A DNA stretch of 64,000 nucleotides from Vanessa cardui (lineage: Eukaryota > Arthropoda > Insecta > Lepidoptera > Nymphalidae): NCBI RefSeq assembly GCF_905220365.1, contig NC_061129.1, positions 5,952,803 to 6,016,802 on the forward strand, read 5' to 3'. Positions 25,788 to 39,000 of the stretch are shown here, one piece after another. Each line of letters starts with the position of its first letter. The first letter of the stretch is position 1. Both the position numbers and the translations under genes were made by a program. The notes beneath the pieces are model-generated. The model saw nothing but the letters and a program-made list of their open reading frames with translations, ran no database searches and had not been told where the DNA came from.

Positions 25788-26026
25788 TCACTACATAGTG
25801 TAAAACAAAGTCGCTTTCTCTGCCCTATATCCCTATGTATTTACTTAAATCTTTAAAACTACGCAACTGATTTTGATGAGGTTTTATTAAGTAGATAGAG
25901 TGATTCGAGAGGAAGCTTTTTGTATTGAATACATACACAATATAATTAAGAAACACTAATAATTTTAGAAGTTTCTACTGTGATGTCATATCATTGCACC
26001 CGTGCGAAGCCGGGGCGGGTCGCTAG
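25788..26026 (+). mobile_element. Non-autonomous Helitron (copy 2)
   Basis: Begins TCACTACATAGTGTAAAAC, ends GGGTCGCTAG, and is inserted between A (25787) and T (26027). The 3' end carries a GC-rich palindromic stretch (cccgtgcgaagccgggg) just inside CTAG, as expected for the Helitron terminator hairpin. Length 239 bp, no ORF. Confidence 0.75.
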
Positions 26027-28139
26027 TAATTTTATTTATTATAAAAATACTAGCCATGTAATAAATACTGGTTAGACTTTAAACAAAAGGCATAAAGTCA
26101 GTCAGGATCGGTCACGGCCAAAGACTGGGGTTTTAAATTAGATTTTAGTTTACAAAAAAGTGATGAATAAATAAGAAATATATAGTATGTATAAAATTAT
26201 AAAACAAATGGAGATTCATTACTATTGGCAAACCGGTTATTATAATTATCATTTGTGGTATATACGAGACCTTTGGGGTTATCTCTGGATAACATGATTG
26301 CTCTCAACCAAAATTTTTGACGCCTTATCAAATAGACAAATTTTCTGTCTATATTTAGAAGGTTTGTCAATTTAACTTATTCTATTTGGGAGGGATCATA
26401 ACGCCCTATGATACCCCCTCTCCCCACTCGGATTGTGCCTGAGTACAGTACAGTTACACTAAAGTGCTTATAACCGTTCGGACGTTTACGTATGTATAAA
26501 TGACACGACTGGAATACATAATATTTTTATGATATATCAATGAAATAAGGCCTACGTGTACTCCTTTTGCGATTGAACCTAAAAGGATAATAGTATTCCG
26601 CTTTTTAAGAACACTTTAAGGCACTATTCTTATTGTACTTTCAGTTGATTTATAAGTACATAAGGTGGTTTTAAATCCGGTTATACTTTTTTATATTACT
26701 TGTGTACAACCACAAACCTTCAACATTTATGAACTAATTTGAAAAAAAAAGCATTTTTACAAACATTTGGAAAAATCTTTTTTGTTTGTGAGTTTACTTC
26801 TTCTGTGCCATTTAAATTTAAAGAAAAAAATTGGAGTTGGTTTTCGGTCAATATTTTATATATTAATCATTATTTACTTTTTCGAGAATGCGCAGACATT
26901 GACCACAAGGAAAATAAATGTTTTAACTTTGCACTTATGTTATTGAAATCAACGAAGGGCATGTTATAATAATTAATGTTCATAAAGTGCCTGTAAGTTA
27001 AATATATTGTGATTCGATAAAATAATATAATTTTGACATTATCAACTTACAAGTGCTTTTTTAATTACACTACGGGTATTTTTTTTTCGTCAATTAGCGA
27101 TTTATTCTCAGTTCAACACCCCGAGGTCGCCCATGACACATAAATTACTTTATGTACTTGACAAAGAGGCGTTTGACTTTAGAGAAAGAAACTTGCCGTG
27201 CATACGAATTAGTAGAGTCGACCGCACGTGAATAATCCGTCAATTTGCCAAGTTAAATTGTGTTTTTTTTTATTATTCACCTTTACTAATTATTCGCGGT
27301 TTACTGATACATCAAGAATTTCTTATTCACACATTTATATGATTTCATAAAACATTGTTTTACATATGTATTTTCATGCTCAATTTCTTTAAATAGATTC
27401 ATTTACAGCTTATGATTTACTTTACACTTTTGTTGTGTGTTTGAGGAAATACACAATTACGTCGCAATGTAAAATAACTTATGTTGAAACAAATCTTTAA
27501 AAACGGCCATACACATAACTTAAAAAAAATCCGGATATATTTAAACTTAATCATAATTTTATCTTGCTTCACATTGACAGCATCCAATTATTCATTTGTT
27601 TACTGATTTTGCGTGCGCTATGGACGACAAGTATCAAGTAGTAGGTGTTACTACACGTATACACGAACTTTTCTTAAGCTTTAATTAATTTTATCAACAT
27701 ATCCTTCTAGTAACCATCAAAGGAAACAAATCATTGTTCATTTTTGAATCTGCTTTATTTATTACATTACACCTCATTTGTTCCACCTACGTTCTTTACT
27801 ATTGAATGTATGGTGTAATCGTAATTACTCAGTTAACAAAAATTGTTTCATAGAAATTGAAAGTAATAAGTATTTCACTATGCCGTTTAAAAAAATAATA
27901 ATAGTTAAAAAACTAAAATTTAAGTAATTGATTATTGTACCAAATCAATATTTTTATTTTAACGTATAAAAGTGTTTATTAACACGTTTAATTTTTTCGG
28001 CTTTTAATTACAAATTAAACGGCGATGTAATTTTAAGATTTGTATTGATAAAGATCTCGGAGTTTTTTAATTACTATAATTTAATCTTTGATGGTCTAGA
28101 TTTTATGCTAAATTTAACAAAGTCATTAAACATCTCAAC

Positions 28140-28230
28140 ACATAGTTACATATATGAATGTATCTAATGCTTTTGTTAGATCTGTTTTAGAGTATGATTC
28201 TCATGTTTGGAATCGTCTGAAAAAAAAAAG
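28140..28230 (+). pseudogene. Possible LINE reverse-transcriptase remnant
   Basis: A short frame at 28163-28218 translates to a string including FVRSVLEYDSHVW, which resembles the conserved (L)VRS-LEY-S-VW block downstream of the catalytic core in Jockey/CR1-like reverse transcriptases. Nothing else of the gene could be followed with confidence. Confidence 0.35.
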
Positions 28231-28999
28231 GTTTTTATGGAATAGAGGAAGACGGACTGGTACTTTAAGAGCCTTTCTAAAATTACAATCAAATTATGTC
28301 AGCTGCTTACCGATGTGCTCAGTTTGAAATGATGTAACTGATTTATCGAAGTATTATACTTTCTATTAAATGTCAAATGCCCACGAAATAGTTATTTCAG
28401 ATATTATTTGTTTTTTATGTTTTCGCAACTAAAACTCTGCAAATAATCGTTGAGCAAAGTACACTAAGCTGTTTTTAAATGTTAAATAATGACATATTTC
28501 ATCTCTGTCATAATAAATTTAAATTTAATGTTATGCATATTTATATTTTATCATTTATTTAATTTTGCACGTTATTTCCGTTAATGTTTATATTCATTTA
28601 ACATGCGTATATAAGCTACAGTTATTTTATTTATAAATTGTTGAAAGATAACTCTTGATATTAATTAATAAGGTTCTTCTTTATTCAATTTCAGCAAAGA
28701 ATATATAAGAGATACAGTAATGAAAATTAAAGTTATCACAATGTTCCCGGTTCCAGCATATTCTGCCGAGCGCCAGTTTTCAAATTCCCGCCAATGTTTT
28801 TTTTTTTTTATAATGTTGCCCACTTCAAAAACTGTAGCGACAACACGTAATATATAGCTTAAGTTTGATTAATGTTTCTGATGATAGCCTATATCATAAT
28901 TCCGCTTATTTTTTAAAATAAATAAATTATAAATTATAGCAGATACATAAGACTTTTTCATATTGGAAGATTTTTGCGATAACTGTTGGACTTACGACT

Positions 29000-29215
29000 C
29001 AAATATAAACTTTGTACCGTGAGACACTCAAATAGGTAAGGTATCAGGACTCAGTTTGAAATCAGTTTAACTACAGACCCAAGAGTTCATTTAGTTTACA
29101 TTTTAGTTCCCAAGGTTACTGCGCATTGACGATGACGTTCACATTTCTTAGTGACAATTTTTATGGGCGGTGATGATCACTTGCCGTTGTAACTCATTGG
29201 ATGTTTGCTAGTATG
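29000..29215 (+). repeat. Family-B retroposon fragment, strongly decayed
   Basis: The blocks ttagttcccaaggtta, gcgcattgacgatgac and gggcggtgatgatcacttgcc follow the order of the 7568 copy. Ends are not defined. Confidence 0.5.
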
Positions 29216-30809
29216 CTATTTGACAAAAATATCTGCTATTATCATTATATGGAGGAAGGTAACTTGTAATTTAATTTTAAACCTCAACTATTAAAGTTTA
29301 TACCTAGATATATATTATGGCAGCAGTTAATTTTTTTTGTTTCGTTTTTGTTCTCAGGATTTTCCAACAGAATCAATAAATTATTCAAACAATAATTATC
29401 ACGATGTATCATTGCTTTGTTTGCTATTTTTATTTGTATTCAATTTATTCCGGAGGGGCTTTTTATTTATTGTATTATATTCCCGCACTTACTGGGGCCA
29501 TTATATATTATTATTATTTTTAGAATTTTCATAGTCTGGATTTTTTTATTTCACAAACTAATATAGCGATGCTCTTTGAAATCTGTCTTTGTTAGGTATA
29601 TGACCTTAAATAGATAGTAGGCGTAAGGCATAGTCGACGAGTTGCATACGTGCGCATTGATTAAACCGTCAATCTGCGCTATAAAGTTTTCCACTTAAAA
29701 AAAAACAACACGAAATAAAATCTGTATCAGATAGGTATATACCACAAGCAATTATTATCAGAGTATATCTGATTTTAGTTCGAATTGGTCGATTTGCAAC
29801 TTGACCGATTACACGGCAAGGTCATCAAGCGACTGGAATAAAACGAGCCTAAAACAGTTCTCGGATCACGCAACTATGTTTTGAATGCCAGCCCTACACA
29901 CTCACCGCGCTGTTCTAGACATACTGAGTGGACAGGTGTTCTCGTAACGTTAGTCTGACTAACGTGTACGGATAGTAGGTACGATATGGTAATGTAAAAA
30001 AAAAACTAAATCGCTAATATTACAAACAATTATTTTCTTTGTTGTTTATTAAGATTGATACCTACGTTTTATAGATACAGATTCACTTATAGCGATCTAG
30101 GTGAGAGGATACCAGTCGGTATCTTTAAGGGCATTTGTATGACATTTATGTTAACTAACTGGTCTATATTAAAAATAAATTCCAATTTTATTCGTAGCTA
30201 CAACTATTTTTTATTTGGGTTTATACCAGCTTAAGAATTACACAATCAAGTTTAACACTTGGTAATCGACGTTTTGGACATACCCTATCTTTATATTATG
30301 CGATAGCAATTTGTAAGTTTTGGAAATTAACGTTTTAAGGTCGAGTCTACGAAATAGCATCATCTTTTGCAAGTCGTCAAGATATTTCGCAACAAAACAA
30401 AGGTCATCGGTATTTGTGTAACTGCAAACGTTATTTTGGTGCGAACTTTATGACTTGCTATGTTAATTTTCTTTGAATATCTACATAAGCCCTTTGAGTT
30501 ATACACATCTCAGCTTCCATTCTTCTGGTTCATGGTTAGAAAAAACAAAGGGAACTAAAACACATCAGAAGTTAAACAATCTTGTCGACTATACTACATT
30601 ACTTATCTGATTATATCAATAATAAAAACACTTTCAAATGAGCTCATGTTTAGTTCCTAATTGTTCTTTAATTAGTATGGGGAAGAAATGGCAGACGTAT
30701 TGATTATATGTTTAAACCTGATTCTATTTTGAATTTCTGCGATTTTGATCAATATTTGTTTCAAATATTTAAACTTTAATACAATTTTATTTTTATTTAT
30801 ATTTATACA

Positions 30810-30985
30810 AATGATACAAAAACGAAAGTAACTCTTGTCTCATCTGTCTGTGAATTTTGAGATGGAGATATGTAGTTTAAATCCTCGCGAAGGGCTTTTT
30901 GAATTCACCGTTCGAGTAGTAAAGTTTTATAATATTGTTATGTATTCGCGCGGGTGAAGTAGCAGATTCAGCTAGTTTAAAATAA
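30810..30985 (-). repeat. Dispersed repeat related to lepidopteran retroposon ends
   Basis: Contains cgaaagtaactcttgtctca, then tctgtctgtga, and later tcgcgcgggtgaagtagcag. These are landmarks of a common lepidopteran repeat (a more complete relative lies at 55585-55795). Confidence 0.4.
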
Positions 30986-31589
30986 ACCTACTTGTATGTT
31001 TTTTTTCTTTTAACATTAACATTGGTATTTGTGAATGCCTTATACAAAAACTTGCTTGTATAGTTAAAAAAATATATTCCTCTGTTAAATAAAGGTTCGA
31101 AGGCTCTTTCCAAATATATCAGCTTTTAAACCAGTTTTATGTATATTTTGCCTTACTTTCAAGGCGACTTTTAATGTTGTACAGGTAATTAGGTCTGAAA
31201 ATGGAATCAATTCATTTTTAGTATTTAATAAATGCCCTATAATATATGTCCGGTATATGTTATACTTTATTACTAGAAAAATATTTACGTCATAAAATTT
31301 CTATGAAATGAGTTCTACGTTAGGTACGTACTTACAAGATAATTTTCTATAGAACCACTATTGAATAATAAACAGGCTATAGTGCGTAATTGGGCGCTAT
31401 ATATAGTCATTATGTATAAATATTATACCCTTCTTTATCTTCTTAGAATAATCTAACATACTTCGTGAGTTCAACGAGGATAAATCAAATATTTATGTTA
31501 GAATTAACTTGATTATCAACAAATTACTTTAGGTGATCTGTATACATCTGTATACATAATATGTATAGTATGTAGGACTTATTACTTAT

Positions 31590-31810
31590 TGTACCGCTAA
31601 AGAACAAAACCTACTTAGCTTTTTGTGTTACAGTATGAAGAAGTAGTGAGTTAGTGTAATTACAATAAGGAGGATAAATTCTTAGATCTCATTTGTGGTA
31701 CAATAACGATGTAAAAAATTGTTAATATTTCTTCCAGCGTTAATGTCTGCCACTCTATGGATGATGACTACATACCAGATGATTCATTAGGCAGTCCGCC
31801 TAATGCTTTA
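31590..31810 (+). repeat. Family-B retroposon fragment, strongly decayed
   Basis: Contains gtgagttagtgtaattacaa, then aacgatgtaa, atggatgatgactac and ggcagtccgcctaa in the order expected from the 7568 copy. Confidence 0.45.
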
Positions 31811-34512
31811 CTTTTTATAAGTAAAAGCGGCAGTAAAAATTTGATAACCATTACAATTATTTTGTATTATTCGTTTTATGTATATCATAACTATTTTTAG
31901 AAGTACGTTACGTGTGGATGTAATAAATTTAAGTATATTTATTTAAATTTTAAGGCAGAATTAGCACTGTCTGTCCTATTTTTATGTCAAATCCAGATTT
32001 TTATATTTTAACTGGCAACTCTAGAACCCTTTCTAGACAAATATGTTATTAGTGTTAATGGCACTGAATCGCTTGTATGAAAGCTGAATGTATCTATTTT
32101 ACATTAAAGTGACTTCTTAGATAGTCATTAGGTATAAAGTAAGTAAGACGAAAGTAGTCCAGAATTCCTTGACGTACATTATACTGAGAAGATCTTAATA
32201 TTATTTTTAATGATTTCTCAGAACTGGTGCTTGCAAAGAAGTCGAAATACGATAACAATTGCAGAAATTTTTAAATTTTGATTAATGAGTTTTTTTCCCA
32301 AATTTAATTTTCTTTAATGATAACACTAAAGACCGTCATTATAACACCAACAAAAAAAAGATAATCAGTTGACAGACAGCAGAGAAAAAGGTACTGAAAT
32401 TTTTTGTCTTTGTCTGTTGACATATACTCATAAAAATTAATTCCAAATTTAAGTCTTATTTTATTCTTAACAAATATTGCTAATATGTTACATTTAAATG
32501 AGATATTTATTAAACATAAGTTTCTATTTACAAATTGGCAGCTTTCCATCTATTATCACTTTCAGATGTTATTGGCGATATTCACATATATAGATTTGCA
32601 TGCGTGATGATGCATGTTTACAACAAACTTATCTATCATCGAACGCTTTCTAAATATTTTAAGTCTTCTTTAAAGCGCATTAGACTTCATCTCATTGGAA
32701 ATTAAGAAAAAAATACTTGCAAAAGTTTTGACTCAATGTCAGAGGCAAAAAGACTTCGTTATTTTCTAATATATATTTATTTAAAGCAGTCGTCACTTTA
32801 GTAGAAATGCTGATAAAAGTGTACAGCTTTATTTATTGTCTACGAATAAGTGTCTATTCCACTGAGTTCGCAATTATTTTTAATCTTCTATGAATAAATA
32901 ATTATCCACTGGAGTATAATAGCTCAGTAGGTACTATCAAGATACAATAGTGTGACAAAACGTGCCTAAAATAAAACACGGTATAAATCCTAAACGAATT
33001 TTAGCCAAAGTGCGATAATATTATAATAACCTAATTGAGATTTTATTTTATTTAACAAATAACATAGACAAAAAATTTATTCCGTTTTTTTTTTTTTTTT
33101 AATTTGATACTGATAATCATGACCAAATATTTAACTGCTTAATATATATTTTCGAAAAAATAACATCTGTAAAGATCTCAATATATGAATAGGGTCATAT
33201 ATATGTTGATATATTAAATATTTATAATCATTTGAGAAGTATAATATGTGAATGACGAAATCTCGTTCAGAAATCAATATTGATTTTTTTAGACAATATT
33301 TACTCAGGTATTTCGGATATATTGAATCTGTACAGCAAATAAGAGCATTCCAACAGGTTGGACTTGCTTAACATAGTTATTTGAACACATTATTTCTAAA
33401 AATATTTACCGATTTTATGTGACATCTTATATTTCCTACTATTAATTGCGCCGTAAAAATCTTTACATAAAGTTTTATCAATACCGAAACAAATTCTCTT
33501 AACTTAGGTATTTTGATAACGAGGTAACTTTGTATTGTTTTATATAAAATATTTTTATTATCAGATTACATTTTTTATAATTTTATAACTAATAAAATCT
33601 AAGCAAAACATTTGCAAGACTAATATGTATTTTATTATGTATACCTATAAAGGAAAGCGTTAATACTGATCATTTCATACAAATTTTCATCCCAAATATC
33701 TTTCGACAAGAAATTCATACCTTTTTGAAAAATCTTGCCTGACTAGTAAGTGAACTCTTACGTTTGACAAGAAATTTCTGTGCAAAATTTCACCATGATA
33801 GACCTATCTGTTTAGGTTGTGCGTTATCTGTTGGTCAGTCATATTAAAAGATTATTAAGCTCTTCAAAGCACGGTACATTCACTCGTTGCCTACCTTCAA
33901 TAAGCAATGTGTTGTAGGCGTTTTCTTTTGGTATGACAGATAAGTAAACTAATGAATGATATATGAACTGAACGATAAATACACGTTCGTTTTGGTTACG
34001 TCTGTATCTTAAAGTTTAACAATATAAGTAATTAAATCAATAAACCACCAAGTTATTAATATGTGCTCATTTACAATAAAATAGTACTTACACTGTTTTT
34101 ATATGATAATGTCTAACCTAATGTTCATAATAAAAACTATTTTAATTTAAGAAGCTATTTACGACATCAAAAAATTGTTATCCAAAACTGTGATATTGAA
34201 TAAACAAAAGCTTCAACAATTTTCAGCTGCAACTTATGACAAAAATGGCATATTTTATTGATTAGATTTTGTTCTATAAATAAGGATACGACAAAGGTCA
34301 ATGGTCCGCCTTTAAGGGACGGATTATACGCATATAATATAGCCTTAATTCTTCGCCTTATTTTCGGCACGTCATAGTCCTTGATAATTTCAGCTTTATT
34401 TGTCTGAACATTAATCATGTACTCCAATTAAAGTCCTCCATCTCTAATGTATTACTTTTTATGAATTATCTACGTTTATCATACTTATTTATGTATACCA
34501 AGTAACTTGACG
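31811..34512. other. AT-rich stretch without recognised genes
   Basis: No feature with support. A minus-strand ORF of 86 codons (34427-34167) has a non-random-looking N-terminal half but no motif and no convincing splice partners. Confidence 0.45.
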
Positions 34513-34750
34513 TTGACGACCTCCATGGTCGAGTGGTGTGTATACCAGTTTTCATGGATACGCCACTCTGAGGTCCCGGGTTCGATTCCCGGCCTAGTCG
34601 ATGTAGATTACCATTAGTTTTCTATGTTGTCTTGGGTCTGGGTGTTTGTGGGACCGTCGTTACTTCTGATTTCCACAACACAAGTGCTTCAGCTACTTAC
34701 ATTGTGATCAGAGTAATGTATGTGATGTTGTCAAATATTAAAAAAAATAA
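34513..34750 (+). mobile_element. tRNA-derived SINE (second family)
   Basis: The A box-like tggtcgagtggtgtgtat and B box ggttcgattcccgg form a tRNA-derived promoter; the body includes ctatgttgtcttgggtctg and aagtgcttcagctacttac, with an A-rich tail. The copy at 58354 shares this structure. It lies 1.3-1.5 kb upstream of the FATP coding start. Confidence 0.75.
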
Positions 34751-36030
34751 TTAAAAAACTTGGTAGGACTTAAATCCCAACACAATATTGAATGTGAAAG
34801 GAAGGGTTGTAAAGAAATTCGATAGCTTACTTTCGCTCTCAACGTTGATATGAAATTATGTATAAAGGTCATCGACTCTCACTTTCCTTTCTCGAAGCTG
34901 CCTCGGAAACGTCGCGTGAGTTCTATAGTTTTTATTTCAACCTTCGTAGTTCGTGGTCGACGCTCCGAAATTTTCATTTGGATGGTTATTAACTGCGAAC
35001 CGAAATAAACTTTGATATAATGAGGCAAATTATCATATAATAAGGTTTATTCAATAAAACTTTTGACTTTTTTTGATACAAGCTGAGACGAATACGAATT
35101 AGTAGAGTCGATATCATTGTCAGCGTTAATATAGAATTTAAAATGTAACATCAATCGTTTGGACTAGCACTTAGCACGGTTGAAATTAAAGAAGCAAGTC
35201 AATTTGGATCTCTTGTAATGTGATATAAAATACTATTTAGTTGAATATTTTATAAAGGATCTTATGTTAAATATCATAATATGATCATAATTTTTCCTAA
35301 AAAGCGTATATTTTCGTTATGTTATTGTTATGATAATTACTTTTTTTCAATTGAGTAATTGAAGAAATCATAATTTAATTCATAATTACGACGAATACAT
35401 TACATATGCTATTATACGTTTATTTTTATTTAAACGTTTATAAGTATATATTATGTGATAATGCAACGTCATTTTCATTAACATTTGGAATATTTTGCTC
35501 GGAATAAAAATATTGCTCATTCTGATAAAAAGGTATTGTTATATTGGCACTTTAGCGTTAATTCTAACTTTTAAACTCGAAAAAAAAATATTTTTCATTT
35601 TTTTCGATGAGCACTTTTTTTCGATGGACTGTAGTTTAAAAATTTTATAATTATCAAAAAAGTTTCAATATCTTCGAACAGTTTCGACAACTTGCATACA
35701 AAAACCTGTAATTCAGTCATTGGGGTCAATGCCACGGATAAATTCAATATGTTCATTGACATTACTTTTTTTTTACTCTAAAATAAGTTGCCTATAATCC
35801 TCATGTTACTGAAATGTTTATGCAAAAAATAGTTTAACTTAAATTTATATTAAACTTTGTACCCATTACAATTTATAAAAAAAAACAGATCTCATTATAG
35901 GTGACGGAAGTGTACATTTTACATAAAAGTATGTTAAATAATTGTGTAAGAGACACAACCAAATTGACATTGTAAAGAACATCCAATTACATATTTAAAT
36001 ATTTATATGTTTTTTTTTTAATTGTTTCAG

Positions 36031-39000
36031 GTGATGTTAGCATTTTACTGAACAAAATGAACCATTCCGAGTCATAGTAACTTCAAACTACTAAGAAATA
36101 AAGTGTATTTGATATATTTTTTATAAAAATAAACCCGAAGATGTCAAATATCGAGGCTAATAATAATATGAAAGGATCGGAATCTAATAATTATAAATCG
36201 GTGAGTATTTTAACGTTTTCAAACTAAAAATCATCGTTGCAGTTTAAAATGACGCAAATATGATACCTATTGCGATATTTTATGTCTTTTTTAAGTACTT
36301 CGTAATATTTTATGTTTTTGTTTAGAATATAGTCAAAGCGACACATTAAGTTTTAACTAAGTCTTTATTTTAAAATAAAATATCTCAAAAAACTATTTCC
36401 TTATATATACGTACATTATTACATTTTTAGCTGGTACGTTTTTGTTATATGTATTTAAAATTTAATTATAAAATATGGTTTTGCTAGTGAAACTAAAAGC
36501 GCTATATTACCGTCCAGTATTCGCCTAGTTTTCGGTATCGTCGAATGAGATCTGTTAATAGCGATGTATCTTAAGTAAATACATATATAGATATACACGC
36601 AAATAAAACACAACGTTGCAAAACAAAACCTTGGTACGTCATAACGTGGAGATAAATGTTACACATACGCACTTTTGCAATATTAGTGTATTAATTAAAT
36701 GCGTAAAGATACAAAGATATCAGCTTTAACAGATTTAATAGTGTTTCGTATATATTAGACAATTTCTAACACATTGCTGCCTTATAATAAAAAAAATAAG
36801 TACGTAATTACATCAATAGTTTATAAGTATTATAAATTTAATTTTAACAAAACGTATAAATATATCTAAAAGGATGTTTGAATGTATTAGACGGGTACCT
36901 ATAACGTCATTGTGTCAATTATCATATCTAATCACAGTCACCGATAGCAGTAGATAATTTTTAACGTGAACTTTATGTATATTTATGAATCAGCCGTCAA
37001 AGAAACAACATTACTAATATAACATATTTCAGGATAATGAAAAGAAAGACATCGAAAAAGGGAAAATCGGAACAAATGGTCCTAGTATACCCTGGGTGCA
37101 TATCATAGTGATGGTGTTCGCTTTAGCTGTCCTGGCGGCAGCGACTGCTGTGGCTTGGGTGTTCTTCAGCTGGCAGATAAGCCTTATTGTGTTTGTGGTC
37201 ATAGCATTCGTATACACAATAGTCTATTTCTCAAATTGGCTATGGATTGCCATACAAACAGCTCCAAGAGATTTCAAGTAAGTTCAACGTTCAATTATTA
37301 TTTAAATCGTTGGTATAAATATTATGAAACTTCATGTTTGTGAAAAAAAAAATAGTGTTACTAAAGTGTACTAAAATGTAAGGCGTTGTTTCTTACGGGG
37401 TGAAAATTTCCATAAAAAATTAACTATAAATTAGAAAGTTATATACTACTGAAACTTGAAAGTTTATAGTTAATAAGCCAAACCAAACTTGAAGTTTAAT
37501 AGCCAAAGACGTATTTCTGCATCAAAAAAGTATTTTTTTTTCTTATAACTTATATCTTACTACGTACACATTTTTATTTAGTGTAATTGTTAATTTTATA
37601 TAATTTTCTTGACTAGTCCATATATTTGGAAAACCTATGGAATCTGTACATCGAAAATAAAGGAAATAACGCAATGTAATAACTTTTCTCTGCTTAAGTA
37701 ACATACAAATAAAAAGAGACATATCTATACATTTTTGAGTGAACGAAATGATTCTTTTATATCTTTAGCAATAACTAATTAATCCGTTATTTCCAGGGCT
37801 CTGTATTGCTATATAAAAATTTTAAGATTAACGAGTAAATTTACAAAAAAAAATTGGTCCATGCCAGATATTTTCCACGAATCAGTTAAGAGACATCCGA
37901 AAAAAGTATGCTTCCTGTTTGAAGACGAATCATGGACTTTTCAACAGGTAAATGTTTTAAAATAAAGTTGTTCTATGAAAGCTGTTCTGTGAAAATGTTA
38001 TATCAAATGTGATTTTTTTAAAAGTACAGCAGACCTATCAAATAAAATTCCCCGAAAAATCTAAATTACATACCTATATACGTATATCTATGGTAAGTTG
38101 TTACCTACTGTAAATCAAATTGTATAATATGAGCATCGATTTTGGCAAATTTAAATAACAAAAACCGTTTAAGCTTCGGTGGTGACCCATTTCCATTAAA
38201 CATTGGCAGCTGACATTGATTTCTCATTAAAATATAACTCACTACAGTGAAAATTATTGACCGGTGTAGCGCGTTTAACTTGTTTGTCGAAGGTTTGTCA
38301 AAGTCGTTAAATATTTCGCCAACTTATACAGGTTATATTAGTATATATATTATATACTTTTTAAAATTCCAACAAAAATATATAATAATTAAAATTATAT
38401 TATTAATTTCTCAATTTCAATTCGTCAATTAATTATTCCTAAAAAAAAACAATTCTTTGAGATTTGACTAGTAAGTAGAACATAGTAACTCAAAATTGCA
38501 ATTTCAAATACAGGCAAGTAGCCAAGTATCACTGATTTTTCATAGGTTATTATTAATTCATCTCATGCATGACGATGAAGGAAAATATTGTAGGGAAGTC
38601 CCATGTGTCAGATGAAAATCTGCCATATGTGTTATTTGTGGAATACGTTCCAAAAAGAGAAGAGGCCGTAGATCAAAACTTTGACCAACCGTGATACTAA
38701 AGAAAATCGTATTAATATAAGCTTATTTGAAGAATGATAATAATACTTAAAAATGACTTTACTCCAAGCTAGATAGCATTTAGTTATTGTTTTAAAAACT
38801 CTACCATACTTGAAATAAACAATTATCATTGTTGGTTTTAAACCTTTTGACCTTGTCAGATCGGAGTGACATATACCTACTTCAAAATATTAAACATTGT
38901 ATATAATTTTAACTTTGTAATCTATACTTGCAATATGTTAGCTACGTATTTTTATTACATGTGTTTGACGTTCTAAAAAACAAAAAGAAATCTCATCGTA

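Noticed and set aside
34167..34427. 86-codon minus-strand ORF as a gene
   Set aside because: The first half looks protein-like, but the second is typical random AT-rich translation and no exon partner was found.
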